Assembly (NCBI RefSeq): GCF_029351045.1
Contig: NZ_JARKIN010000001.1
Coordinates: 6,045,001-6,109,000 of the forward strand
Reading direction: 5' to 3'
DNA from: Streptomyces sp. WMMB303
GTDB taxonomy: Bacteria > Actinomycetota > Actinomycetes > Streptomycetales > Streptomycetaceae
DNA length: 64,000 nt
Part shown: one piece after another, positions 24,773 through 32,426 of the stretch
Layout of the letters: each line of letters begins with the position of its first letter
Position numbering within the stretch: position 1 is the stretch's first letter
Translations under genes and position numbers: made by a program
The notes under the pieces: generated by a model
Told to the model about the DNA's origin: nothing
Database searches by the model: none
Seen by the model: only the letters and a program-made list of their open reading frames with translations

Positions 24773-26275
24773 TCAGCCTGCGAACCAGCGGACCGGGGCA
24801 GGCCGCAGGTTCTCGTACACGTGCTTGGTCTCGCGGTACTCGCCCAGACCGTGGGGGCCCAGCTCACGGCCGATGCCGGACTTGCCGAAGCCTCCCCACT
24901 CGGCCTGCGGCAGGTACGGGTGGAAGTCGTTGATCCAGACCGTGCCGTGGCGCAGTCGCGCGGCAACCCTGCGCGCGCGAGCGGTGTCGCCCGAGAAGAC
25001 GGCGCCCGCGAGGCCGTACTCGGTGTCGTTGGCCAGCGTTACAGCTTCGTCCTCGGTGCTGAAGCTCTCTACCGTCAAGATTGGGCCAAAGGTCTCCTCG
25101 CGGATGACCCGCATCCCGCGGTGGCAGTTGTCCAGCACGGTCGGCGCGTAGAAGAAGCCGCCCTCGGGCCGCACCTCGGACGGCTGCGGGCGCTCCCCGC
25201 CGCACCGCAGCTCCGCGCCCTCGGCCAGCGCCGAGGCGACGTAGTCCTCGGTCTTCTCCAACTGCTGCCGGGAGACCAGGGGGCCGCACTCGACGCCTTC
25301 CTCGGTGCCCCGCCCGAGCTTGATGCGCTGCGCGCGGGAGACGAGCTCGGCGACGAAGCGGTCCTTGACGGACTCCTCGATGATCAGCCGCGCACCGGCC
25401 GAGCAGACCTGGCCACTGTGGATGAAGGCGGCGTTCAGGGCCTGGTCGACGGCGGTGTCGAAGCCCTCGTCGGTGGCGCAGGCGTCGGCGAAGACCACGT
25501 TGGGGTTCTTGCCGCCCAGCTCCAGGGCGACCTTCTTGGCACCCGCGACGGCGGCGGCACCGGCCTTGGTGCCGCTGACGAGACCGCCGGTGAAGGAGAA
25601 GAGGTCCACATCCGGGTGCTCGGCCAGGCGCTGGCCGACGGGCAGGCCCGCGCCGGTGACGATGTTGGCGACCCCGGCCGGGGCGCCGGCCTCGATCACC
25701 AGCTTGACCAGGTGGACGGTCGAGAGCGGGGTGACCTCGCTGGGCTTGATGACGAAGGTGTCGCCGGCCGCCAGCGCCGGGGCGACCTTCCAGCTCGCCT
25801 GGAGCAGGGGGTAGTTCCAGGGGGTGATCATGGCGCAGACGCCGACGGGTTCGTGCACGACCACGCTGTGCACATCCGGGCTGCCGGCGTCCACGACCCG
25901 GCCGCCGGACTCGTTCATGACCAGGTCGGCGAAGTAGCGGAACGCGTTGGTGACGTCGTCCACGTCCACCCGGCCCTCTTCGAGGGTCTTGCCGGTGTCC
26001 CGGGACTCGGTCAGCGCGATCTCCTCCCGGTCCCGCTGGAGGAGGTCGGCGACGCGGCGCAGCAGCGCGGCGCGCTCAGCGGTGGGCGTGTGCGGCCAGG
26101 GGCCCTCGTCGAACGCGCGGCGGGCCGCGGCGACCGCCGCGTCGGTGTCCGATGCGTCGCCCTCGGCGACGACGGCGAGCGTGGAGGCGTCCGCGGGGTC
26201 CAGCACCTCCCGGGTGCCGCCGGCTGCGGCCGTGCGCCACGCGCCATCGATATGAATGCTCTCCAGAACGGACAC
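24773..26275 (-). CDS. betB: Aldehyde dehydrogenase, probable betaine-aldehyde dehydrogenase
   Basis: A 500-residue NAD(P)-dependent aldehyde dehydrogenase, predicted to oxidise betaine aldehyde to glycine betaine. The family motifs are intact: PWNYPLLQ near residue 150, FTGG in the nucleotide-binding loop, the general-base Glu in LELGGKNP near residue 249, and the catalytic Cys in GQVCSAGARL near residue 285. The start is GTG 26275, giving a normal N-terminus. It is first in the locus, 159 bases upstream of the GMC gene. The substrate is inferred from this context. Confidence 0.85.
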   Translation of the reverse strand: MSVLESIHIDGAWRTAAAGGTREVLDPADASTLAVVAEGDASDTDAAVAAARRAFDEGPWPHTPTAERAALLRRVADLLQRDREEIALTESRDTGKTLEEGRVDVDDVTNAFRYFADLVMNESGGRVVDAGSPDVHSVVVHEPVGVCAMITPWNYPLLQASWKVAPALAAGDTFVIKPSEVTPLSTVHLVKLVIEAGAPAGVANIVTGAGLPVGQRLAEHPDVDLFSFTGGLVSGTKAGAAAVAGAKKVALELGGKNPNVVFADACATDEGFDTAVDQALNAAFIHSGQVCSAGARLIIEESVKDRFVAELVSRAQRIKLGRGTEEGVECGPLVSRQQLEKTEDYVASALAEGAELRCGGERPQPSEVRPEGGFFYAPTVLDNCHRGMRVIREETFGPILTVESFSTEDEAVTLANDTEYGLAGAVFSGDTARARRVAARLRHGTVWINDFHPYLPQAEWGGFGKSGIGRELGPHGLGEYRETKHVYENLRPAPVRWFAG

Positions 26276-26325
26276 CTTCGGTACTGCCTTCCGTTACTTA
26301 CCGCTTTCTCCGGGGTGGCCCCGGT

Positions 26326-26340
26326 GCCCCCGTTGGGGGC
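26326..26340 (+). promoter_or_regulatory. Short hairpin followed by CTTTTG in a divergent intergenic region
   Basis: GCCCCC-GTT-GGGGGC is followed by TTTT, in the 277-base gap between betB and the secreted-protein gene. Read on the plus strand it looks like a small terminator or attenuator about 210 bases before the next start. Nothing else clear is seen in this gap. Confidence 0.3.
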
Positions 26341-26552
26341 TTTTGCCACAGCCTTGGGCCGATGGCAATCGGGAACCCTGCCCCGTTCTTCCGGTTGCAT
26401 GTCCAGAAACCGTCGCCAAGTGGCCTTCATCACGGGTCGAAGTGCGGCACCCCCTGGCGGACCGTACGGTGAGTACGTCTTTGTCCGTATTTGGCAGCCC
26501 GGTGCGCCGGCCCGGCGCCACCGGACTCCCCTCCGGCGGATCGGAGCCAGCA

Positions 26553-27353
26553 ATGCGTAAGCAGTACCGAACCTCACTGGTTGTAGCCGTTTGCGCTGCG
26601 GCGACGGCCTCCGGCGGACTCATGGCCCCGGCCCATGCCGCCGCCACGGCCACACAGCGTGACGGGCCGGATATCGAAGAGTTGTCGGGCGAGGAAATAG
26701 CGGAAAAAGCGTCGCACGAACTGAATTCCGCACACTCCATGCGGCTCAGAATGAAAGCACCGGATCTCCGGCTCGACCTGACTCTCGACGAAAAGGCGAA
26801 CTGCTCCGGAGAAGTCGGGGTCCCGGGCAAGGGTTCCATGCGGCTCATCAAGCGCGGCGGCACCGTCTGGATCAAGCCGGACGCCGCGTTCTGGCGGGCG
26901 CAGCTCGGCCCCGAGAAGGGTGCGAAGGCGGCCGAGAAGTTCAAGGGACACTACATCAAGGGCAGTGCGCAGGGCAGCGACAAGCTCGGCGGCGGGGGCC
27001 TGGCCACGGCCTGCGACCTGAACGCCTTCCGCGCCGCCTCCGGAGTGTCCGGCTCCTCCGGCCCCCGCTGGAAGCGGGGCCACGAGGGGGACGTGCACGG
27101 CCACCACGCCGTCCCCGTCACCCGCGCCCGACAGCAGGCCCGCGTCACCATGCACGTCTCGACCGAGGGCAAGCCCTATCCGCTGCGCCTGGAGCGGAAG
27201 GCGGGCAGCAACCACGACGAGATCGATCTGGGCCGCTTCAACCGGCCCGTCTCCCGCGCCACCCCGCCCGAGGACCGCACCGTCTCCGTCGAGCAGCTCC
27301 GCCGGCACCTGGGCGGCTCCGGCCAGGACGAGCCCCCCTCGGAGTCGGTGTAG
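26553..27353 (+). CDS. Secreted protein of unknown function
   Basis: A 266-residue exported protein. A Sec signal peptide is clear (positively charged MRKQYR, hydrophobic core, AHAAATA near residue 30). There is no lipobox Cys, so the protein should be released or held in the wall. The mature part begins with charged helices (IEELSGEEIAEKASHELNS), then beta-type segments such as MRLRMKAPDLRLDLTLDEK. A later part reads TMHVSTEGKPYPLRLERK. This is similar in style to the LolA/LprG-like lipid-binding folds of actinobacterial secreted proteins. That comparison is only an impression. Start ATG 26553 has GGAG nine bases upstream. Confidence 0.7.
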   Translation: MRKQYRTSLVVAVCAAATASGGLMAPAHAAATATQRDGPDIEELSGEEIAEKASHELNSAHSMRLRMKAPDLRLDLTLDEKANCSGEVGVPGKGSMRLIKRGGTVWIKPDAAFWRAQLGPEKGAKAAEKFKGHYIKGSAQGSDKLGGGGLATACDLNAFRAASGVSGSSGPRWKRGHEGDVHGHHAVPVTRARQQARVTMHVSTEGKPYPLRLERKAGSNHDEIDLGRFNRPVSRATPPEDRTVSVEQLRRHLGGSGQDEPPSESV

Positions 27354-27423
27354 CCGGGAGTCGGTGCCGCCGAAGCCCGGGAGGCAGGTGACCGGGCCTC
27401 CGGCGGCCGGGCCTACCGCGTGG

Positions 27424-27990
27424 TCAGGCCTGGGACTCCGGCGCCCGGTCCTCGTCGTCCGGAGCGCAGGCGGCCGCGACCGCCACCCCGTCCTCGTAGA
27501 GGTGGTAGCGCACCACCAGCCCCCGCTCGACGGTCAGCCGCAGCGCGAAGGGCGAGACGAACTCCTTGCCCGTCGCGCGGACCCGGCCGGCCAGGTTGCC
27601 GGTCACGACCGCCTCGTCCCCTTCCACGACGAGCGCCTCCAGGGGCCGCCCGCGGGGCGCCATCGGCTCCACCCCGGCGGCCAGCTCCCGGAAGTGCGCG
27701 GCCACGTCCGCACGGGTCGGCCGCGGACGCACCCAGGGCACCGCGGGATTGTCGGCGATCATCCAGTCCACCTGCTCGGCGAAGAGCGCGGCGATCCCGT
27801 CCGGGTCCCCCGCACCGACACGGGAGAGGAACTCCTCGACGACGGTCCGGGCGTCCGGGGCGGGGGCGCCGGTGACGGCGTCCGCCGCGGTCGCCGGGCC
27901 GGTCACCGGTCCGTTCTCCGGGGCGGCGGTCGCCGGTCCGTTCGTCGGAGCGGTCACCGCGGGCGTGGGGTCTGTCTGCGTTCCGGCCAT
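27424..27990 (-). CDS. SnoaL-like/NTF2-fold protein
   Basis: A 188-residue cytoplasmic protein. Residues 1-55 are a Pro/Thr/Ala-rich, presumably disordered extension with alternating TGP and TAP repeats. Residues 60-180 match the SnoaL/nuclear transport factor 2 fold: VVEEFLSRVGAGDPDGIAAL, then EQVDWMIADNPAVPWVRPR, and the terminal strand RYHLYEDGVAVAAA. Such domains serve as small isomerases, hydrolases or ligand binders. The start could be ATG 27990 (used here) or ATG 28041; both have weak ribosome-binding sites. It follows the ArsR-like gene on the same strand. Confidence 0.7.
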   Translation of the reverse strand: MAGTQTDPTPAVTAPTNGPATAAPENGPVTGPATAADAVTGAPAPDARTVVEEFLSRVGAGDPDGIAALFAEQVDWMIADNPAVPWVRPRPTRADVAAHFRELAAGVEPMAPRGRPLEALVVEGDEAVVTGNLAGRVRATGKEFVSPFALRLTVERGLVVRYHLYEDGVAVAAACAPDDEDRAPESQA

Positions 27991-28090
27991 GACCCGAGGA
28001 TCCCCGTCCGGCGGTGGCGGCGCGATTACCTGCCGGGTCATCGACGGACGCCCCGCGGCACGGGCACCCGCGGCCGAGTCGGCCGGGCCG

Positions 28091-29110
28091 TCATTCCTGG
28101 GCCCGCAGCAGGTCCTCGCCCGCCGCGGTGCGGTGGTAGAGCACCGAACGGCCCGCCCGGCGCCCCTGGATCAGCCGGGCGTCCCGCAGCACCCGCAGGT
28201 GACGGCCGACCGAGCCCAGCCCCTGCCCGGTGAGGGTGACGAGTTGCGTGGTGCTCTTCGGGGAACCGAGGAGCACCAGGACCGCAGCCCGCGCGGGACC
28301 GAGCAGCGCCCCCAACGCCTCCGGAACGGACGGATGTCCGGCGCCGGCGAGCGCTCCGGAACAGGGGTAGACCACGGCGTAGCGGGGGCGGACCCCGGTG
28401 GCCGGACGGGCCTGTCCCTCCGGCACGCCGACCGGGAGCGCCTCCCAGCTCACCCATCCGGTGTGCGGTGTGACGGGGACGAACATCAGCCGTGCGCCGT
28501 CCAGTTCGCGCGGCGGATAGTTCCGCGCGTTGATCTGCAGGCGGCTCCCGCCGAGCCAGCGCATCCCCGGCCGCAGGTCGCTCAGCGCAGCGGCCCAGCC
28601 GCCCCGGCCGAGTTGCGCGGTGCGCGCCACCACGTCGGCCTCGATGATCCGGCGACGCCGCGGCCAGTACGGCAGCACCGTCTCGCGCCACACCCACTCC
28701 AGGGCGTCGGCGGTGCGGAGCGGCAGGTCGTCGCGGCGCAGGATGTCCGGCAGCGGTCCCGATCCCAGCGACACCAGCAGGTCGGCGCGGGCCACCTGCG
28801 GCGGGGTCGCGCGTATGCACGCGAGTTCCTCCTCGAAGGAGGCGGCAGCGGCGCCGGGGTCGGGTGGTGGGGTGAGGAAGTCCGCGTTCCAGGTGGGGCC
28901 GAGCGCGGCGCGGACGAGCTGTTCGGTGACCGGATCGGCGGCCTGGCGGGCGCGGTAGGCGGGCCGGTGGGCGGCGAGCCAGGCGCGTTCACCGGGGTGA
29001 GCCGCACTGCCGCGCTCCAGCACCTTGAGGGCCGCGATCGTCTCGGCGAGCGGGGACACCACGAAGCGGCTGCCCGCCAAGGTGTCGGCGCTGACCTGCC
29101 ACCATCCCAT
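28091..29110 (-). CDS. ArsR-type winged-helix regulator with DUF5937-like N-terminal region
   Basis: A 339-residue regulator. The C-terminal 90 residues form an ArsR-like winged helix (LLGSPKSTTQLVTLTGQGLGSVGRHLRVLRDARLIQGRRAGRSVLYHRT). The N-terminal 240 residues contain repeated ADVVARTAQL and YPPRELDG elements like the DUF5937 domain that often precedes this helix in streptomycetes. No ArsR metal-binding Cys cluster is seen, so a small-molecule ligand is more likely. ATG 29110 is preceded by GGGGGAC; GTG 29122 is an alternative. It is divergent to the MFS transporter, the probable target, with an inverted repeat between them. Confidence 0.82.
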   Translation of the reverse strand: MGWWQVSADTLAGSRFVVSPLAETIAALKVLERGSAAHPGERAWLAAHRPAYRARQAADPVTEQLVRAALGPTWNADFLTPPPDPGAAAASFEEELACIRATPPQVARADLLVSLGSGPLPDILRRDDLPLRTADALEWVWRETVLPYWPRRRRIIEADVVARTAQLGRGGWAAALSDLRPGMRWLGGSRLQINARNYPPRELDGARLMFVPVTPHTGWVSWEALPVGVPEGQARPATGVRPRYAVVYPCSGALAGAGHPSVPEALGALLGPARAAVLVLLGSPKSTTQLVTLTGQGLGSVGRHLRVLRDARLIQGRRAGRSVLYHRTAAGEDLLRAQE

Positions 29111-29220
29111 GTCCCCCGCCACCCCCTGCCGATCCGCTCCGTCGATCCGTCCCGCCGATTCGTGCCGCCGGTTCGTTTCGCCCCCCTCGCCGCCCGTACC
29201 GAGGGTGCGTCCGCGTCGAG

Positions 29221-29240
29221 GTTTCGCTCTGCCGCGAAAC
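29221..29240. promoter_or_regulatory. GTTTCGC inverted repeat, candidate operator
   Basis: GTTTCGC (29221-29227) and GCGAAAC (29234-29240) form a perfect 7-bp inverted repeat with a 6-base spacer, 38 bases before the MFS start. A third GTTTCGC is at 29175-29181. It is a likely binding site for the divergent ArsR-type regulator. Confidence 0.6.
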
Positions 29241-29278
29241 AGTAACCGGCAGCCGCCGTCCTCCCGAGACTTCCCGCC

Positions 29279-30493
29279 ATGCGCACCTACCGCGAACTCT
29301 TCCTGGTCCCCGAGTTCCGTCCGCTCTTCCTCACCAGCACCTTCCAGGTGGCCGGTCAGACCGTGAGCGGCCTGGCCCTGGGAACCCTGCTCTACACCGC
29401 CACCGGCTCCCCACTGCTGTCGTCGCTGGCGATGTTCGGCCCCTCGCTGGCCCAGCTCATCGGTGCGGCGACCCTGCTCTCGGCCGCCGACCGGCTGCCG
29501 CCCCGCGCCGCGCTGACCGGGCTGCTCCTGGCGTTCTCGCTGGGTACCGCCGCGCAGACCCTGCCGGGGCTGCCCGTCGCGGGGTCGTTCGCCCTGCTGC
29601 TGATACTCGGGATTCTGGTTTCCCTGGGCGGCGGGGTGCGCTACGGGCTGCTCTCCGAGATCCTCCCCAAGAACGGCTACCTCCTCGGCCGCTCCGTGCT
29701 CAACATGTCCAACGGCGTCATGCAGATCGGCGGCTACGCGCTCGGCGGGCTGCTCGTCACCGTCCTCTCGGCGCGCGGCGCCCTGCTGGTGGGGGCGGCG
29801 CTGTATCTCGCGGGGGCGGTGACGGCGCGACTCGGCTTCGGGCAGCGTCCGCCCCGCGCCGCGGGCCGCCCCTCCCCCGCCGAGACCTGGCGGACCAACT
29901 CGCTGCTGTGGTCCTCCCCCGCCCGCCGGGTCGTCTACCTCGGGCTGTGGGTGCCCAATGGCCTGGTGGTCGGGTGCGAATCGCTCTTCGTGCCGTACGC
30001 GCCGCGGGAGGCCGGGCTGCTGTTCGCCTGCGGGGCGGTGGGCATGCTGGCCGGGGACACGGTCGTCGGCCGCTGGCTGCCGCGGTCCTGGCGGGGAAGG
30101 CCGGCGGTGCCGATGCTCGCGCTGCTCGCCGCTCCCTATCTACTGTTCGTGCTGCACCCCGCGGTGCCGTTCGCGGCAGGACTCGTGATGACAGCCTCCT
30201 TCGGCTTCGGCGCCAGTCTGCTGCTCCAGGAGCGGCTGATGAAGCGGACGCCGGAGGAGCTCAGCGGCCACGCGCTGGGCCTGCACTCCTCCGGGATGCT
30301 GGCCATGCAGGGCGTGGGCGCGGCGCTCGCGGGCGCGGTCGCGGAACGCACCTCCCCCGCGACCGCCATGGCTCTGGTCGCCGCCCTCTCCCTGACGGTG
30401 ACTCTCGGTCTCGCGCGGGGCCTCCGGGCAGCGGACCACCGAAACCGCCGCCCGGGACGGGGAGCCCGGCAGGATCCGTACGAGAGGAGCTGA
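29279..30493 (+). CDS. MFS transporter
   Basis: A 404-residue major facilitator superfamily protein with 10 to 12 predicted hydrophobic helices. It lacks a long soluble tail apart from an Arg-rich C-terminus. Internal signatures include LSAADRLPPRAALTGLLLAF after helix 2, and helix 4/5 segments with paired small residues. The family exports drugs or metabolites, or imports nutrients. Divergence from an ArsR/DUF5937-type repressor favours an efflux pump induced by its substrate. ATG 29279 has no obvious ribosome-binding site, so a leaderless or near-leaderless start is possible. The MarR gene lies 158 bases downstream on the same strand. Confidence 0.85.
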   Translation: MRTYRELFLVPEFRPLFLTSTFQVAGQTVSGLALGTLLYTATGSPLLSSLAMFGPSLAQLIGAATLLSAADRLPPRAALTGLLLAFSLGTAAQTLPGLPVAGSFALLLILGILVSLGGGVRYGLLSEILPKNGYLLGRSVLNMSNGVMQIGGYALGGLLVTVLSARGALLVGAALYLAGAVTARLGFGQRPPRAAGRPSPAETWRTNSLLWSSPARRVVYLGLWVPNGLVVGCESLFVPYAPREAGLLFACGAVGMLAGDTVVGRWLPRSWRGRPAVPMLALLAAPYLLFVLHPAVPFAAGLVMTASFGFGASLLLQERLMKRTPEELSGHALGLHSSGMLAMQGVGAALAGAVAERTSPATAMALVAALSLTVTLGLARGLRAADHRNRRPGRGARQDPYERS

Positions 30494-30651
30494 CCGGTAC
30501 CGCGGGAGGGCCTCTCCGTGAAACTCCTTTTCGAAGACCGGCATGGCAGCCATCCGAGCGGCAAGGCGAAGAACCGGATCGTCGCGAGCGCGACGGAGAA
30601 CCCGCGGAAGGCGGAGCAGCTTTCCTTACGGAGCCAGGGAGGCCCACCGGC

Positions 30652-31203
30652 ATGTCGAGGGACGGTCACAGAGGGGGACGGCCGAGTACGGAGGAGCACC
30701 GCGGGGAGCTGGCCGAGGACGACGCCGTACGCGCGCTGCTCCTGCTGATGCCGCGTATCGTCAGCCGGTTCAGGCGCCTGCCGGTACCGGAGGAGTTGCA
30801 GGCCCTCGCGCTGGCCCCGCGGCACCTCTCCCTGCTCTCGTACCTCCTCTTCGACGGCCCGGCCGGCGTCAACGACCTGGCCACCCGACTGGAGGTCGCC
30901 CCGACCACCGTCAGCCTTCTGGTGGGCGAGCTGAGCCGGAAGGGCGTGCTGGAGCGGCGGGAGGACGAGAACGACCGGCGCCGTCGGATCGTGAGCATCA
31001 CCGCGACGCACCGCCCCACCATCTCCCGGTGGCTGGCCCGCGGCGCCGACGCCTGGCGCCAGGTGCTGGCCGGCCTCTCCCCCGCCGAGCGGGCCTCGCT
31101 CGTCACCAGCCTGCGCGCCTACGAGAAGGCGATGGCCGAGGAGGAGGCCGCCGAGGCGGACCACGCGGACGAGGCGGGAGAGCAGGGGGCCAAGGCGAGC
31201 TGA
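30652..31203 (+). CDS. MarR-family transcriptional regulator
   Basis: A 183-residue winged-helix regulator. The MarR core runs from residue 25 to 150: LALAPRHLSLLSYLLFDGPAG, the recognition helix region VNDLATRLEVAPTTVSLLVGELSRKGVLERRED, and the wing ENDRRRRIVSITAT. The last 25 residues are acidic and Ala-rich. ATG 30652 is preceded by GGGAGG. MarR proteins usually repress efflux or stress genes. The MFS gene just upstream is a possible target, although that gene already has a divergent ArsR-type regulator. A very strong terminator follows. Confidence 0.85.
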   Translation: MSRDGHRGGRPSTEEHRGELAEDDAVRALLLLMPRIVSRFRRLPVPEELQALALAPRHLSLLSYLLFDGPAGVNDLATRLEVAPTTVSLLVGELSRKGVLERREDENDRRRRIVSITATHRPTISRWLARGADAWRQVLAGLSPAERASLVTSLRAYEKAMAEEEAAEADHADEAGEQGAKAS

Positions 31204-31252
31204 CCGCACCCGGCACACCTCGCCCGACGCCGTACATCGCGTGGCGGAAAAG

Positions 31253-31296
31253 CCCGCGGGCCCGCACGGATCGCCGGATCCGTGCGGGCCCGCGGG
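31253..31296. terminator. Strong bidirectional terminator between MarR gene and mdh
   Basis: A perfect 20-bp GC-rich stem (31253-31272 with 31277-31296) has a 4-base GCCG loop. It lies between two convergent stops and serves both directions. Confidence 0.88.
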
Positions 31297-31315
31297 CGAC
31301 GGTGCCGCGGTCGGC

Positions 31316-32314
31316 TCAGACCAGGCCGAGACCGCTGACCGCGTCCCGCTCCTCGGTCAGCTCCTGGACCGAGGCGTCGATGCGGGTGCGGGAGAACTCG
31401 TTGATCTCCAGGCCCTGGACGATCTCGTAGGCGCCGTCCTTCGTGGTCACCGGGAAGGAGGAGATGATGCCCTCGGGCACGCCGTAGGAGCCGTCCGAGG
31501 GGATGCCCATGGAGGTCCAGTCGCCCTCGGGGGTGCCGTTGACCCAGGTGTGCACGTGGTCGACGGCGGCGTTCGCGGCGGAGGCGGCCGAGGAGGCGCC
31601 GCGGGCCTCGATGATGGCCGCGCCGCGCTTGGCGACGGTCGGGATGAACTCGTCGGCCAGCCACTTCTCGTCGTCCACGAGCTGCGCGGCGTTCTTGCCG
31701 GCGATCTCCGCGTGGAAGATGTCCGGGTACTGGGTGGCGGAGTGGTTGCCCCAGATCGTCAGCTTCTTGATGTCGGCGACGGTGGAGCCGGTCTTCTTCG
31801 CGAGCTGGGTGAGGGCGCGGTTGTGGTCCAGGCGCGTCATGGCGGTGAACCGCTCGGCCGGTACGTCCGGCGCCGCCGAGCGGGCGATCAGCGCGTTGGT
31901 GTTGGCCGGGTTGCCGACCACCAGGACCTTGATGTCGTCGGCCGCGTGGTCGTTGATGGCCTTGCCCTGCGGCTTGAAGATGCCGCCGTTGGCCTCCAGC
32001 AGGTCGCCGCGCTCCATGCCCTTGGTGCGGGGCCGGGCGCCGACGAGCAGCGCCACGTTGGCACCGTCGAAGGCGACGTTCGGGTCGTCGGCGATGTCGA
32101 TGCCCTGGAGGAGCGGGAAGGCGCAGTCGTCCAGCTCCATGGCGGTGCCCTCGGCCGCCTTCAGCGCGGGGGTGATCTCCAGCAGGCGGAGCTTGACGGG
32201 GACGTCGGGGCCCAGCAACTGGCCGGAGGCGATCCGGAACAGCAGCGCGTAGCCGATCTGGCCTGCGGCGCCGGTGACGGTGACGGTGACGGGGCTGACG
32301 GGAGTGCGGGTCAT
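31316..32314 (-). CDS. mdh: Malate dehydrogenase
   Basis: NAD-dependent malate dehydrogenase of the TCA cycle, interconverting malate and oxaloacetate. The protein has 332 residues and belongs to the long group related to the cytosolic/plant-type enzyme. The nucleotide motif is TGAAGQIGY at residues 14-22. Substrate-binding Arg residues lie in GARPRTKGMER, the Asp of the catalytic dyad in RLDHNRA, and the catalytic His in WGNHSATQYPD near residue 190. The gene ends 20 bases from the strong hairpin on its 3' side. It is downstream of the DUF2690 regulator gene, on the same strand. Confidence 0.96.
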   Translation of the reverse strand: MTRTPVSPVTVTVTGAAGQIGYALLFRIASGQLLGPDVPVKLRLLEITPALKAAEGTAMELDDCAFPLLQGIDIADDPNVAFDGANVALLVGARPRTKGMERGDLLEANGGIFKPQGKAINDHAADDIKVLVVGNPANTNALIARSAAPDVPAERFTAMTRLDHNRALTQLAKKTGSTVADIKKLTIWGNHSATQYPDIFHAEIAGKNAAQLVDDEKWLADEFIPTVAKRGAAIIEARGASSAASAANAAVDHVHTWVNGTPEGDWTSMGIPSDGSYGVPEGIISSFPVTTKDGAYEIVQGLEINEFSRTRIDASVQELTEERDAVSGLGLV

Positions 32315-32426
32315 GGCGTTCTCCGTAGTACCTGACGTGGCTGGCGGGTGGCCGGAAGTCTCTCTACGTCAAGAGACCCATCGGCCAGGCTATCCGACCC
32401 CCCGCCCCGCGTACCCCCGGGTCCGC

